Shown: in pieces, positions 24,525 through 37,408 of the stretch | Layout of the letters: every line of letters begins with the position of its first letter | How positions within the stretch are numbered: position 1 is the stretch's first letter | Assembly (NCBI GenBank): GCA_025093985.1 | Contig: JACAAK010000001.1 | Location: forward strand, 62,001 to 126,000 | DNA from: Calvatia gigantea | Taxonomy: Eukaryota; Basidiomycota; Agaricomycetes; Agaricales; Lycoperdaceae | Direction: 5' to 3' | Length of the DNA: 64,000 nucleotides | Notes under the pieces: generated by a model | What the model was told of the DNA's origin: nothing | What the model saw: only the letters and a program-made list of their open reading frames with translations | Database searches by the model: none | Program-made: the position numbers and the translations under genes

Positions 24525-26436
24525 ATGTCAGATGAGGACCATCTTTTCTCGAATGCTCACGACTTTATAATCAACAACCCTCTCTTCATCAACACCGGGA
24601 AGAAAGATGGAACAATAGGCAAGCTTGGCCTCTCCAGTCAACCTGCCACTCTAACATGTTGATAGGGCTCCAAATCCTGCTCAAGGCGACGTTACGAGAG
24701 GCCTTCTATGACTCCGCAGCCCGTTATCCAGCACCCGAATGTCACCCGGGAACACACCAAAGATACATCAACAAGATTCTTCAATGGGGTCTCAATCGCG
24801 GTGATCACGATCCTCATATCTTCTGGTTGAAAGGCCCTGCAGGCGTTGGCAAGACCGCCATTGCACAGTCCTGCACCAACGAGTTCGCAGCTCAGAAGAA
24901 GTTAGCCGCTGCTTTCTTCTTCTCTCGGCCCAATCAAAGAGACGATCCGAACCGCTTTTTCACCTCGATTTCATACCAGTTTGCCATGAAGCGCCGGTCA
25001 TATCGGAAAATTGTCAATTCTAAAATCCACGACGATCCCACCATTGTTGATAAGGCGCTCCCACAACAGTCCGATGACCTTTTCACGACTGTTTTTCGCG
25101 AAGCTGGCACAGAGGAGGAGGGGGAGGGGGAAACAAGTCAGCCGGTGGTGATCATTGATGGACTGGACAAGTGTGACGGAGATGTTGCTCAACGGGCGAT
25201 TGTCCAAATGATTGCGGAATCTGTGCGTGACGGGTCCACTCCTTTCATCTGGGTGTTCTTCAGCCGCCTTGAGCCGCACCTTGTTACGACCTTCAATTCT
25301 GCCTTAGTGACGCCGCTCTCCCTCCAAGAAGAGGTTCTTGTATCCCGGGAAACTGACCACGAGATCGCGAAGTACTTGAGGGATGAACTGGGAAAAATTG
25401 CACAGGAAAACAATCTTCCGCTTCCTTGGCCTCTTTGAATGCGACATCATCATACTCGTGGACCTCTCTGCGGGACTATTTATTTATGCCAGCACTGTTG
25501 TTCGTTTCATCGAGGAACGAAATTCATCGGGGCCGGTGAACCAACTCGAGGCAATCCTTGCGATGGCAAAAAGTTCAGCAAGGGGTACCACGGTTTACCC
25601 GCTCTCCGAGCTCGATTTCTTCTATCTTCTTGTCCTACGACGAATACCATCTAAAATCTTGCGGATAATGCAATGGGTTCTCCTCGCCACGACCCTTTCC
25701 GACGTTGGTAACCGAGTAGTGGATATTGCAAATGTGCTAGGCCTGTCCGTGTTCCATGTTCGGAACGCCTGCCAGGCCCTACACTCTGTCGTGAAGTTGG
25801 GTGAAGATTCCAGAATTTCTTTTACCACGCGTCCTTTATGGAGTTTATGCAAGATCGCGTACGCTCGGAGCAATTTTGTATTTGGTTGGATTGCGCGGTG
25901 GCCTTACGGACAGAATTGGCACAGAGGTTGATGCAAATACAAAGACTGGAAGTTTCCGATTCGAACTGTAAGTGAGTTTCTTTGGGTGCTTTAGATTAAT
26001 CAACGATTAACTCATGGCGCAAAATAGATGTGGATCTCTGTAAACTGATCAGGGCCGACCGGTTGGATAACGACAGCCAGTGCGTTGCCTACCGAAACAT
26101 TGTCACAGCTTTTCTGGCACTTATGCCAATCACTTCCCCTGGACTGACGAGATGATTGGTGTGTTAACCGCAATCAATTTCAATAAGCTGCCTCTGTATT
26201 GGCGCCTCCACTTACATGTCGACTTGGGGAGACTACGACAGAATGTGGTTTCGCTTATTTGTTATCTTTTTCTTCAGTTTTGATGACATTTCTACAGATT
26301 CCTGAACAATATCGCGATGGGGTTATTCGTCCGTGCGTGAACCGGGACAAGCGTATCTTCTCCTGGGAAGTAGCCCTGGCGCCCCCGGGCTGCAATTTGG
26401 TCTTCCTCTTACATTCTGGGCCACGGGCAGAATAAA
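24525..26436 (+). pseudogene. NACHT-domain (NLR-like) gene with frame breaks
   Basis: Belongs to the agaricomycete NACHT NTPase family related to innate-immunity and incompatibility NLRs. A first exon from ATG 24525 ('MSDEDHLFSNAHDFIINNP') is followed by 'ECHPGTHQ', Walker A 'GPAGVGKTAIAQSC' (about 24836), 'FFFSRPNQRDDPNRFF', and Walker B 'VVIIDGLDKCDGD', where the usual Asp-Glu-Cys reads Asp-Lys-Cys. The frame breaks at about 25437 (one extra base before 'ECDIIILVDLSAGLF') and again near 25820 in the motif 'FYHASFMEF'. A weak tail is seen to 26436. No C-terminal repeats are visible. It is on the plus strand, whereas the 48-59 kb array is on the minus strand. Confidence 0.75.
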
Positions 26437-27518
26437 GCATTCGGTTGAGTTGGTCACAACAGCCTCATAATAGTTCCATATCCTGAGCCTTCCAAGATAG
26501 AATTGGTTTTGCGCGCAATCAAGGTAGGCCGTTCACTTTCCGTTACTGTGTGTGACTCTGATTAAAGTCTTCCGTTTCAAAAAGAAGTCCGTCTTTTTGA
26601 AAAGCAGAAAATCCCGTCAACGGAGGTTGAGTCTTTGATCAGTAACTGTGACGCCTTTCAGAGCTTCGAGGTTGAACCCTTTTCTCAGTCGTTTTATAAA
26701 TTAAAAGAAGTGGTATTAGCTCGGCGATTTGTGAAACTATTCTGGTCCTCACACCGTATACGCACGGGGGTATTCACGTGCCGAGATAGACACTGAACGT
26801 TGGGCAACCAGGGTCGTTGGAGCATGTTCGGGACGCCAACATAATCAACTTCAAGTAGGAAAAATCGTGGAACCCAGCGGCGGTCAGCACAAACCGCGAG
26901 ATTCTCTCGACCTTGGGCGGGTCTGACTGATAGCTTCGCTCTGTTTGCACGCCACTTGCACCCAGCAGTATCCCTATATCTCGTTGGAGGAAACGTCGAT
27001 TAGATGGTCATTCTGTGAGCTTTCACAGGACCATTAAAAGTTGTTGAAGTTTCGGTTAAACTTCGGAACAACGATTATCTAAGAGCGTCTCGCAGGACTG
27101 GGAAGGAGTCTGCACTCTGCAGTGATGTATGCTTTTTGTTAGCAGTGATAACTCACCTGCGTGCGAACGCTCACTAGTGTGGGGTCCCTGTGCTAAATTT
27201 GATAGCATGTATGTGGCAATTTATATCTGCCCGTTACACCCAAACTTCTCAATCGTCACGCAGGCCCCAAACTTCAAATCTCTTCAAACAGTATATCACC
27301 CGCCCTGAACGGACTGCTTACTATCTTATACCCGCGTGGGCTTCCCAGATTAGGTGAACCAGTGATGTATCTGATAATCAGATGTTGATGGTTGCTTCGT
27401 CTGTTCCCAGAAATGCTTCGAAGTTGACAAGTACATAATGACCCCGGAGATATCAACGAGTGCCTGAGTTATAACATCCATGATTCTTTACCCATGTTTA
27501 TCTTACCTTCCGCTCACT
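26437..27518. other. Gene-poor spacer with a decayed repeat copy
   Basis: No recognisable coding sequence. Bases about 26740-26960 resemble 20280-20650 in scattered patches. The stretch ends at the presumed start of the ABC transporter. Confidence 0.4.
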
Positions 27519-30500
27519 ATGCCTTCGTCTACCGGAACGTTGGTGTCCATGTACAATATCGGAGCACGCGAGGCCCTAGGGATCGTTACGAGGTACTTTA
27601 AGCTTGATTTGCTGCGTGTCCTTTCTACGTGCTGACCATACGCTGGGTTCTCAGGTCACTGGGGGAAACACTGCTATTACCTTTTGTGGTTACAGTAGGA
27701 TCTTCTGAAGTCATTCTTCTCAAATTATTCGTGGCGTGGGTCTCTAAATTACGCTCACGAGCCACCAGGGAAGGTCAGAGACCTGATGAACAGCAGGCCG
27801 ACGAACCTTCCCTTGGTCCTCAGGGGACGTTAAACCAACATATCAAAAACCATGGAGGGCCACTTGTCCTCTCTTATCAAATCACACGGTTGATCAGTGG
27901 CTTAGGCACTTCTCGTCCTCAACTTCGTTACTCCCTACGAACAGCGTTATCCCGGAAAGCATCCTTGTCGAACAATATGGACCATGGTCGCAGATAGCGC
28001 TGCAAAGTGATATGCTCCATGTGGTCGGAAAAAATCCCAAATTATTTTGGGGTGCTGTATATGTAAGTGACACAAGGCCAGATTATCAGAAAAATGGTTT
28101 ACCCAACTATTTGCACTTCAGTTGTACACGACATTCTTGTCTCTCGTAACCGTCCTTGCATCTAAAACGTGGGCAAGGACCGCAAGCAAACATGCAACAA
28201 TAATATATTTCACCACTTTCTTAGTCTTCGCTTACCAGGACTTATACCCCCTGATGACCATTCGTGCTCATCCGAGAGACGGCGCTGAGGGTCCGCTGTT
28301 ATGGCTCAAGATCGCTATTCTCTACTTGGTCGGTGTGGTGATTCCACTTGTTATGCCGAGGGAATATATTCCCTTCGATCCTAAAGTGCGAATACCCTAA
28401 CATATTCACAACCGACAATTCACTTACACAGCTCTGGTAGAACCCGATGGAACCAAATCCGGAGCAGACAGCATCCTTCCTGTCGATGGTGACCTATTCG
28501 TTCCTGGATCCTCTTATATTACTGGCACATCGTATTCCTCATCTTGGGTATGATAAACTTCCGCCACTCGCCGACTATGATCACACGCACAACCTTAGAT
28601 TGGCGAGCTTCAAGGTGCGTCTGCTACATCACAGATCTTCGCCTCGCTCACCTTTCAGTACAGCATCTAGACGCATTCTCTGGGGCGAGTCAACGTCACA
28701 TCTTCTGGGGCTTTATGAGAGCTATTCCGATTTGAGTATTTCACGATGGCGGCCATCATTAGCTTGATGATCGCCTGCTCATTCGTGTCGCCCATCAGCA
28801 TCAATCTTTTGCTCAGGTAAATACCTACTTGATCTCCTCCTTATTATACGCTTCTCACCCAAGAGATAGCTATTTGGAAACAGGTGGTCAAGGTGCCAAC
28901 ATTCGACCCTGGGTATGGATCTGTGGCCTTTTCTTGGGTCCTGTGTCCGCTTCTGTATGTCCACCAGGCATACACCTTTTTAACGGTATGTATCGCTAGC
29001 GGGCATCCCGAGGGAGGTTCTGAGTCCTCTCTACCTAGACTCGGACTCTGGTCCGTTGCGAAGCAATCGTCACCCAACTCGTGTTTGAACATGCCCTTCG
29101 CATTCGCGTCAAAGCAGAGACTCAAGACACAGAGGCAGAGGAACCAACCACCCCGCCGGAAGTGCCTATAGCACCTATCCCCGAGGATTCTAGCTGTGAC
29201 CACCGTCTCTGCGTCAGTCAACACAGAAGAGGAGTTGGGATCGTGGAACAATGCTGTTACCAGCGCATACGCATCTTCATCCTCCGAGGGGACGGTACGC
29301 CCCAGCTCTCCCGGCGTAAAATCCACGTCTTCCGAGTCATTCAAACAAAGTAAGGTGAAGGATATAAGGATCGACGAAGCACCAGCACGGACACCTCGCA
29401 CAGGCAATCTTGTGGGCCGTATCAACAATCTCGTCACCACCGATTTAGGAAATATAACTGGCGCCCGTGATCTCTTGTTCGTTCTGGTCTCTATCCCGAT
29501 GCAGATTATACTGTGTACGGTTTTCCTTTATGTGATTCTTGGCTGGAGGTGCGTTTGGGGATCCAAGGTGATTACGGAACTCATGAATATTTCTATATCA
29601 GTGCGTTCGTGGGCTTGGCGGTTATGGTCCTCTTCTTCCCGATCCCGGGATGGGTCACCCAGAAGATCCAGCAGGTCCAGAAAAGCCGGATGAAAAGAAC
29701 GGATGCTCGCATTCAAACTGTCACCGAAGGTGAGGTCCAGCTGGGTTGTGTATAATCTGATTTTCTTGCTCAGTATTATCCTTAGCAATGAACGTTATTA
29801 GGATGATCAAGCTATTTGGTTGGGAGAGGAAGATGGAAGAGAGGATCGCAGAGAAGCGGGAGGAGGAGTTAGTCTGGGTATGGAAGAAACAAGTTCTTGG
29901 ATTGATCAGCGGCAACATCAAGTTGGTCCCATTGCAACCTTGGCTTTCTCATAGTTGACTTTCTTTAGTTTCACAATTCCCGTGCTTGTGATGGTAGCAA
30001 CGTATTCGACCTAGTGAGTTTTTTTATTCGTGCTTACTCCTTACTGTCCTGATCGATTTCTGCAGCGTATGTTTCTAGGCGCTTCATTACGGTCACCATT
30101 TGACTGCAGAGCATCTAGACTGTCATCATGGGACAAGAACTCAGAGCATCGATTGTGTTCAGTTCAATGACGGTGTTTGACGTTCTCCGAGAGCAACTTT
30201 CCGTTGCATTCCTCATGCTTAGCCTCATTGTCACTGGCAAATGTCTCTCTCGATCGTGTCAACGACTTCCTCAAGAATGTATGTTCAACCCCTCGGTACC
30301 CTTCGTTCTTGTGCTCACACCATGAATGTTCCGTAGACCGAACTGCTGGATCCCTATGCTGGCAGTGGCTCTGGTATGTTCCTCGAACGAGCTGACATAG
30401 ACGACGAACGCGTTGGCTTCCGCGAATCCTCTTTCTCCTGGTCAATTGACACGGACGGAACTTCAATCGCCTTCAAAACGGAATTATGTGCTCAAGCTCG

Positions 30501-33500
30501 AACGTGAGGTCTTGTTCAAGGCCTGGCTCTTTGAATCTCATCGTTGGACCCACCGGTTCTGGAAAAACTTCAATACTGATGGCTCTGCTTGGCGAAATGC
30601 ATTATATTCCGAATGGACCAAACTCGTGGTTCAACCTGCCTCGCAAGGGGGGCGTTGCTTATGCTGCACAAGAATCCTGGGTCCAAAACGAAACCATCAG
30701 GGTCAGTTTACCCACGGCCGTTCGGTGTCGAGTTTGCTAAATTCGTTATATACATAACTTAACACACAGGATAACATTCTGTTTGGGTCTCCTTACAACG
30801 AAGAACGTTATCGCAAGGTCATTTATCAATGTGGTCTGGAACGTGATCTTGAGCTCCTCGACGCTGGGGATCAAACCGAAGTTGGCGAGAAGGGATTGAC
30901 TCTGAGCGGAGGACAGAAGGCTCGTGTCACCCTGGCGCGCGCGATATATTCTCCTGCACAAGTTCTTCTCCTCGACGATATTCTCGCTGCTCTTGAGTAA
31001 GTCTGCAGTCCGTTTTTATTTGGTGGATGCTCATGCCCCTTTTAAGCGTGCATACCGCGAAATGGGTTGTGGACAAATGCCTCGCAGGCGACCTCGTGAA
31101 AGGCAGGACAGTACTTCTTGTGGTATGTCCTTGTACTTCGGTGTGCCCACATCGCTCAATCGACTTCAGACACACAACATCGCTATGATTCGGTCGCTGG
31201 TGGAGTTTGTTGTTTCAATTGGAATAGATGGAAGTATTGTCGCTCAGGGCACCGTTCTTGAGGTCCTGGGGGCCGACAAAACCGTTGCTGAAGAACTGAA
31301 CCGAGGTGAAGAGGTGACTGAGATGGTGAAAGAGGGAAGTGGATAAGCCGGTTGCGCCCAAGTCGGATGGTAAACTGATCGTAGCAGAAGAGGTGGAAGT
31401 AGGCCACATAGGCTGGCAATCTCGTACGTCATTGCGTTCTTGAAAAACCATTGAGGTGCTCACTATTCTCACAGTAAAACTCTTCCTCGTTGGACTGGGA
31501 GGCAGTCATCCTGCGTTATTCTTCTTCGCATTCCTTGGAGGCCTGTTTGTTGTAGAGTTTATCACAACTTTCCAGACATGGTTCCTAGGTTATTGGGCCT
31601 CACAATACGAAGACCCGACATCCGAAGTTTCTGTCTCATAGTGAGTAGCTAGGGCTTTTGTGACCCAACTGAGACTGAACCAGAGGCAGCTACTTGGGAG
31701 TTTATGGTATGTTTGTTGAAATAACGGGCCGTCAACCACTTCAATGTCCACCCTGCAGTTGTTCTTCTGGGTCTGGGCCTAGCACTCTACATGGTTTCAT
31801 TTGTAGTATTTATCTATGGGAGCCTTCGAGCGTCGAGGACTCTGCATAGCAAACTTGTGGGATCTATCCTCGGGGCGACGTTCAGGTTATAACTCTTGTT
31901 CTGTCTTGGCTCCCTAGGTTGACTGACATCACAAATCAGATGGCTTGATACTACTCCTGTGTCGCGGATTATCACTAGGTGCACTCAGGATATCAGATCC
32001 GGTTGGTCTTCTACGTCCACAAAGATATGTCTGCTCATTCCCTTTTAGTTGACGGTCAATTCAAGGATGGTGTGACCTGGCTGACAGAATTAACAATATC
32101 CATGATAACGAAGCTTGCTGCTGTCGTATTCATGACGCCTGTCTTCTTGATTCCTGGGCTCGTAGTCGGTGCACTTGGTGGTTGGATCGCTCAGGTCTAT
32201 TTACTTGCACAACTACCTGTCAAACGCGAATTGTCGAACGCACAAGCCCCAGTGGTTGGCCAGTAAGTAGGAAGCTTGAAAGCACTGAGTGATTTGCCTA
32301 ACGCCCGTCAGCTTCGGGGCTGCAATAGCAGGACTCAGTGAGTAATACCATCCCTCGAAAATGTTCCTATTATTGAGGAACTGCATCTCAGCTTCTATCC
32401 GCGCTTATGGGGCCGAGAAACGTTTTATCGAGGAATCAATGAAACGAATTAATCGTTACACATCCGCAGGGCGTGTTTGTTATAATCTAAATCGATGGGT
32501 TTGTGTTAGGATTGACGTCGTTGGTGGACTCTTCGCGGCAGGGCTGGGAGCGTACCTGGTATACTTCCAGAATAGCTCCGCTTCTAACATCGGCTTCTCC
32601 CTTAATATGGCCGGTTCGTTAATATTCTTCCGTTTTACTATGTTAGGCTGCTCATCCTCTTGCAGTCGGTTTCAGCAGCATGATCTTGTTCTGGATTCGG
32701 AGCCTTAACATGGTAGAAATCGAAGGTATGATGAACTTTTATCCGGCTTGGTCCCCTGACTGATCCTCCTCCCAGGCAACAGGTGCGTAATCCGAGTCTC
32801 TGGGGATTTTATTACTAATTTGGCGATTAGCCTCGAGCGTATCCAAGGCTACATCACCAGTGAACAAGAACCTAAACCCACCGCAGGAGGTGTTCCCCCA
32901 GCATATTGGCCGGCAAGTGGTTCCTTGGTCGTGGAAAAATTGTCGGCAAAGGTATTCGCACAATGGACCCAAGGTCCTACAAGACGTCTCTTTCAAGGTC
33001 AGCTCTGGAGAGCGTGTTGGTATTGGTATGTTTCCGGCAGCCATTATCTTGGGACCTCCGCTAAAGTTCATGCCGAAGTCGGGAGAACTGGATCCGGCAA
33101 GGCATGTACTACCCCAGTGTTTATATATGCACGGGCTTACTCTGTAACAGAGCTCGTTGACTTTAGCACTGCTGAGGTGCATTTTTACCGAAGGTGACGT
33201 TCTGTACGACGGCATCAAGACCTCCGATATCAATCTCGACGCTCTCCGCTCTAAAATCACAATCATACCCCAGATTGTAAGTACACGTACCTTCCAATCT
33301 CATCACGGATTGCTTACCCTTTTGCATACAGCCTGAGCTACTCAGCGGTACCCTGAGGCATAACCTCGATCCCTTCGATCAATATGACGATGCGGTGCTA
33401 AATGACGCTCTTCGTGCCGCGGGTCTTTTTGCACTGCAAGCCGATATGGGCGAAGGTAGAATCACACTTGATACACAGATCTCAAGCGGTGGAGGTAACT

Positions 33501-34092
33501 TGTCGGTTGGTCAACGTCAAATTCTTGCACTGGCCCGAGCTATTGTGCGGGGAAGCAAGCTACTGATTCTGGATGAAGGTGAATTCGTTTTTCACTATCC
33601 TCTGCGAAGGAAGGCTTTGTTGAAAGAGTCTTCCGTGCCCAGCTACTTCCGCCATTGGTGAGTCCCCCAGCGGCGGTATGTATCGTAGACGCCCTTTTCT
33701 GATGCAAGGTGTTTAAGATCACAAAACGGACACCGCCATTCAATCTTCTCTTCGACATGAGCTTGGACGGGACACGACAGTCATAACGATTGCGCACCGT
33801 TTGCAGACTATCATGGATGCTGATAAAATCGTGAGTTCAACTTTTTACTCCCTATGCGAACATATTGTGAGAAAGGCATTACAGATGGTATTGGATGCTG
33901 GCCGAATTGTATGTTCTAATTTGAATTCTCCACTGTGTTAGTTTGTTGACGTCTTCCCCGCAGGTCGAATTTGACAGTCCCACAAACTTGCTGGAGAACG
34001 AAAAGAGCTTCCTTCGTTCCCTGGTCGAGGAATCAGGAGATAAAGATCATCTGTACGAAATGGCCGCAGGAAAATATGGTGTTGGACTGTAG
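27519..34092 (+). CDS. ABCC-type (multidrug-resistance-associated) full ABC transporter
   Basis: Large many-intron gene for an exporter with two membrane domains and two nucleotide-binding domains (NBDs). N-terminal helices are followed by 'SFLSMVTYSFLDPLILLAH' (about 28475) and the first membrane domain ('VILGW|SAFVGLAVMV', 'MIKLFGWERKMEERIAEK'). NBD1 has Walker A 'GPTGSGKTS' (about 30553) and signature 'LTLSGGQKARV' (about 30897). Membrane domain 2 runs to about 32730. NBD2 has Walker A 'GRTGSGK|SS' split by an intron at 33102-33150, signature 'NLSVGQRQILALARAI' (about 33500), then 'LILDEATSAID' across two introns and the H-loop 'IAHRLQTIMDADKI'. Stop at 34090-34092. Conserved residues are intact, but about four one-base insertions break the frame (near 27906, 28732, 30242 and 31335). 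A candidate one-base exon sits at 30066. The start codon is uncertain. Substrate unknown. Confidence 0.85.
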
Positions 34093-34249
34093 TGTTTTGG
34101 TAGCTGTCAGTGGTAGGGGAACGGAAATCCGACGTTTTGACGAAGATGTGTAACATAATCTTTGCAGCTCTTCAACTCCCTTGTAAAATACAATACATGA
34201 TAGGTCAATGGGACTCTGGTGTCTACAACGGGATAGCACAAACAACAAA

Positions 34250-34560
34250 TCAGTTATAAAAGAGGCTGATATCGAAAGTGAGTACTCACTTGAGCACCGT
34301 TGCAAATTTTTTTGCACTCTGTCAATCGCTTCCCCTCAATGATCAGGCGCTTGGTGTTTTGACCACGATCAATTTCAATAGCGTATACTTGCACGGTGAC
34401 TTGGGGTACTTTTTACGAAATATCTTGATGGTATTCCGGATTCCCAAACGGCATCGTGATATGCATGAGCTGGGGTAAGCGCATCTTATAGGAAGTAGCC
34501 CTGAGGGCCCTGGCTGCAAGTTGGTCAAAGTCTCGTCAACGGAGATTTTGTTTTTGATCA
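34250..34560 (+). pseudogene. Remnant resembling the 3' end of the 24.5-kb NACHT gene
   Basis: In the same order as at 26090-26400, this stretch has 'cacttatgcca/cactctgtca'-like sequence, 'cgatcaatttcaata', 'gtgacttgggg', 'cggcatcgtgatatg' and 'ggaagtagccctg..ccctgg(g)ctgcaa(g)ttggtc'. The translation pieces are 'GVLTTINFNSVYLHGDLG' and 'IPKRHRDMHELG'. The match is partial and full of differences. No NACHT part lies upstream, since the ABC transporter ends at 34092. Confidence 0.45.
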
Positions 34561-34905
34561 GTCATTGAGACACTCTTCGGAGTTCAGAGATTGACCCTTT
34601 TTTTTACTTCCATCCCCCTAGCGCTGCATGATTCCTTCGCAGAATCGCAATCCATTATTTTACCTGAATTAAAAAAGCACCTGACACGACGACTCGATCA
34701 TGTGACTTTCACGTTCAACTGTCCTGCACGCGTTCTGGGCCCTGGGCCCTGGCAACGACGTTCCTCCCACTGGCCCCTTTTGTCGACGTTCAACAGTATG
34801 CTCAGCACACGAACAATCCATCTCGCCACAGATGTACCTTACTATCCAGCCAAAACTCCAGCAAGGGGACCCAAACACCGGAGTGAAAACGCGTATCAGG
34901 GTGCT

Positions 34906-36593
34906 ATGACGATACAGAATGGGAAGCGTAAAATCGACGCGATGCGAACTCCTTTTCAACCCAAGACCTGCGCGTAAGATCTTCACTTTGATTGTGATTG
35001 TTGTGTCTAATGGATCCGTAGAACCTCAACGATTGCTGAAGGATGGACTTGAATCCACTAAGACGCAAATCCACCTTGTCAACCGCACCTCCAAACCACT
35101 CGCCGATAAAACGCCCTTCGCAAACCGCATCCTAAACACCTATAACACACCTGGCCCAGAAAATAAATCTTTAAAATTCACGAATGTCAACAACCCTCTC
35201 GAACGACACGGCCTACCACCAGATACGGGTTCTCCTCGTGTTAGTTCGACGAGGAAGCATCCACGTGTTCCCAAAAGTGGGGATAATCGTTTTCAGACGC
35301 CGGCCAACCAAGGAAATCACTGGGATGTGAGCGACGGCGAGATTATCATACCTGAGACTGAGCAGGTGGCAGAGACGGAGGGAACCTATGGATGATAACG
35401 ACGAAATTGAGTACATGGCCCCAAATACGCTGGGTGAGTGATATACTTTAACAGTTTGATAAGTCACAGGGACTTATCGACGTGTCCCGACGTAGATCTG
35501 GCGTACCAACCCCCCTTTGACTTCGAATTCCCCGACTATAAAGAACTAGGCCAGGCAGTCCTCCACAGTGTTTACTGCTACCCGCAGGAACATCTGCCGC
35601 CCCCAACATTTGATTTTCAAATCGAAGACAATGACTTTATGAAATGGGATTCGCTCTCCCTTCCTTCCCTCGCGTCCGACGATGAATCTTCTCGACCCTC
35701 CAAACACACACGAAACATCTCCACCTCCCGCACGGCATCTGCAGTAGCGTCTAATATCCGCGTTTCCTCCAGACCCACCACCGCCACATCGACCCGCCGA
35801 CCTGCGACATCCGCTTCCACGAGACCGCTTCCCCTAGTGTCCTCAGCGAGACCTATTACTCGACCCGCTTCTACCATGACAATTCGCGGCGCCACTTCGT
35901 CTTCTATCACACGGAAACCTTCCACATCTATCCCTCGTACTACCGCCGCACCGAAACAGCCCCTTGCGCGCCCTACTCTCACTCGCCCAAGCGACAACCC
36001 GACCCACTACTACCACCATCCGGCCAAGAGCCGTAACGACGACAACAACGCGTACCACATCCAGACCACCCACTTCAGCTTCCACGTCGAGACCCCTAAC
36101 TTCAGCATCTATCCGTACAACAGGATCTACATCGACCGTTAAAGCAGCTATCATAAAGCCAAAGCCTGCTCCTGCGGTAGTGAAAAAGCCCGTGACAAAA
36201 AGTACGGCTGTCGCTGCCACTGCACGGTCGAAGGTTGCTTCTACCCCTATCATCGCGAGGAATGCTTCGGCTTCTTCTAGGACACCTGCTGCAGAGCCTG
36301 TGGTCTCTAAGACAATTTCGTCCAAGCGTTGTGCTGCTGCTTCTAGGCCGCAATCTGTGGATTTGGCTGTGGCAACGCGTCAGATGGTGGAAGATAGAAA
36401 AAGTGGGCCTCTAGATAAGATGGTGGAGGAGAATGAAGTTCACCCTCCTACTGAGGAGCCTGCTGAAATGGAGTCTGCTGAAACGGAGTCTTTTAAAGAA
36501 CTGGGCAGAAACGTGGACACAATTCAGGAGGAGAATCCACTTTCGAAGGAAACCGATACGGCGAATGAGTACGATGGATCGTTGAAAGCTTGA
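34906..36593 (+). CDS. Ser/Thr/Pro-rich disordered protein of unknown function
   Basis: Starts 'MTIQNGKRKIDAMRTPFQPK'. An intron (gtaaga...ccgtag, about 34974-35020) precedes '..KPLADKTPFANRILNTYN', and another (about 35433-35496) precedes 'YQPPFDFEFPDYKELGQ', a motif that looks conserved. A long Ser/Thr/Arg/Pro tract and a Glu-rich tail to the stop at 36591 follow. The short Lys/Arg-rich start with 'DKTPF.NR' recalls cell-cycle substrates such as securins, but I cannot support that assignment. Frame is lost at three places (exon 1/2 phase, an extra base in GGG near 35385, and near 35990), so the model is approximate. Confidence 0.45.
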
Positions 36594-37408
36594 TGTGGAT
36601 GAAGTTGGAAAAGGGAGCGGCGCGGGCTCATTCTTATGCTCCGGCCAGGTTGATGGGATTCCAGGAGACAAGAACGATGGGTCACAGGTGAACCCATATA
36701 TAAGGCGGTGGGCGAAAATTGTGGTTTTCACTGTTGGGCTCCCTCGTGAACCAGATGATTGGGTGACGCAAACGTGTGAGGATTTTGTTTCTTCATCAGT
36801 ATTTTGGAAATTTTGTTATTTTGGAATGGGCTTCGTTTTTATTCCTTTTTTATATCTCACTTTGGACATGTTTTTCGTCCCGCCAACCTCATTCAACTTG
36901 TACTGTATTACGGTTATTGTCTATCGTTGCAACTGGTCATTCAAATACTTTCCGCAATGCGACGCATTTTGTGTGATGTAAATCGACTTGATATTGAATT
37001 GAGAACCAGAGGCTCCAAATGAAGACTCCACGCCGTGCACTGGACCCAAAGATCGAGGAAGGCGGTTTGTTATTCATTCACAATCCTGCAGATCACGGCA
37101 AATACCCTGAGGGTGGATTGACAGGGATTGTATTACGGAAGTTTTTCTGCTTCCACCTCGTTCTGCTTCCACACCTCCAGGGACTGTATTCTTCATCGAT
37201 TCATCAACTTACTACTAGTATATCCCATCCCAGTTCCCCTTTTATCAAGCATGCAAACGGAAAAGCGCCCGCCTATCTTGCCGCTCAAGCGTAGTCAAGC
37301 GCTCAGTACTCAGTACACGTGCTGAAATCCCGATGCAACTCCGACGGATTATATGAATGCACACAGCACATGTGCCCGAGTCGTTGCATCCACCACCAAC
37401 GTCCTGTA
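36594..37408. other. Intergenic, no recognisable gene
   Basis: Open stretches are short and hydrophobic by chance in T-rich DNA. It probably holds the 3' end of the preceding gene and the promoter of the NACHT gene. Confidence 0.45.

Noticed and set aside
30014..30118. A single 105-nt intron in the ABC transporter instead of a one-base exon.
   Set aside because: Joining 30013 to 30119, or to the alternative acceptor at 30109, creates an immediate TAA stop inside a conserved segment.
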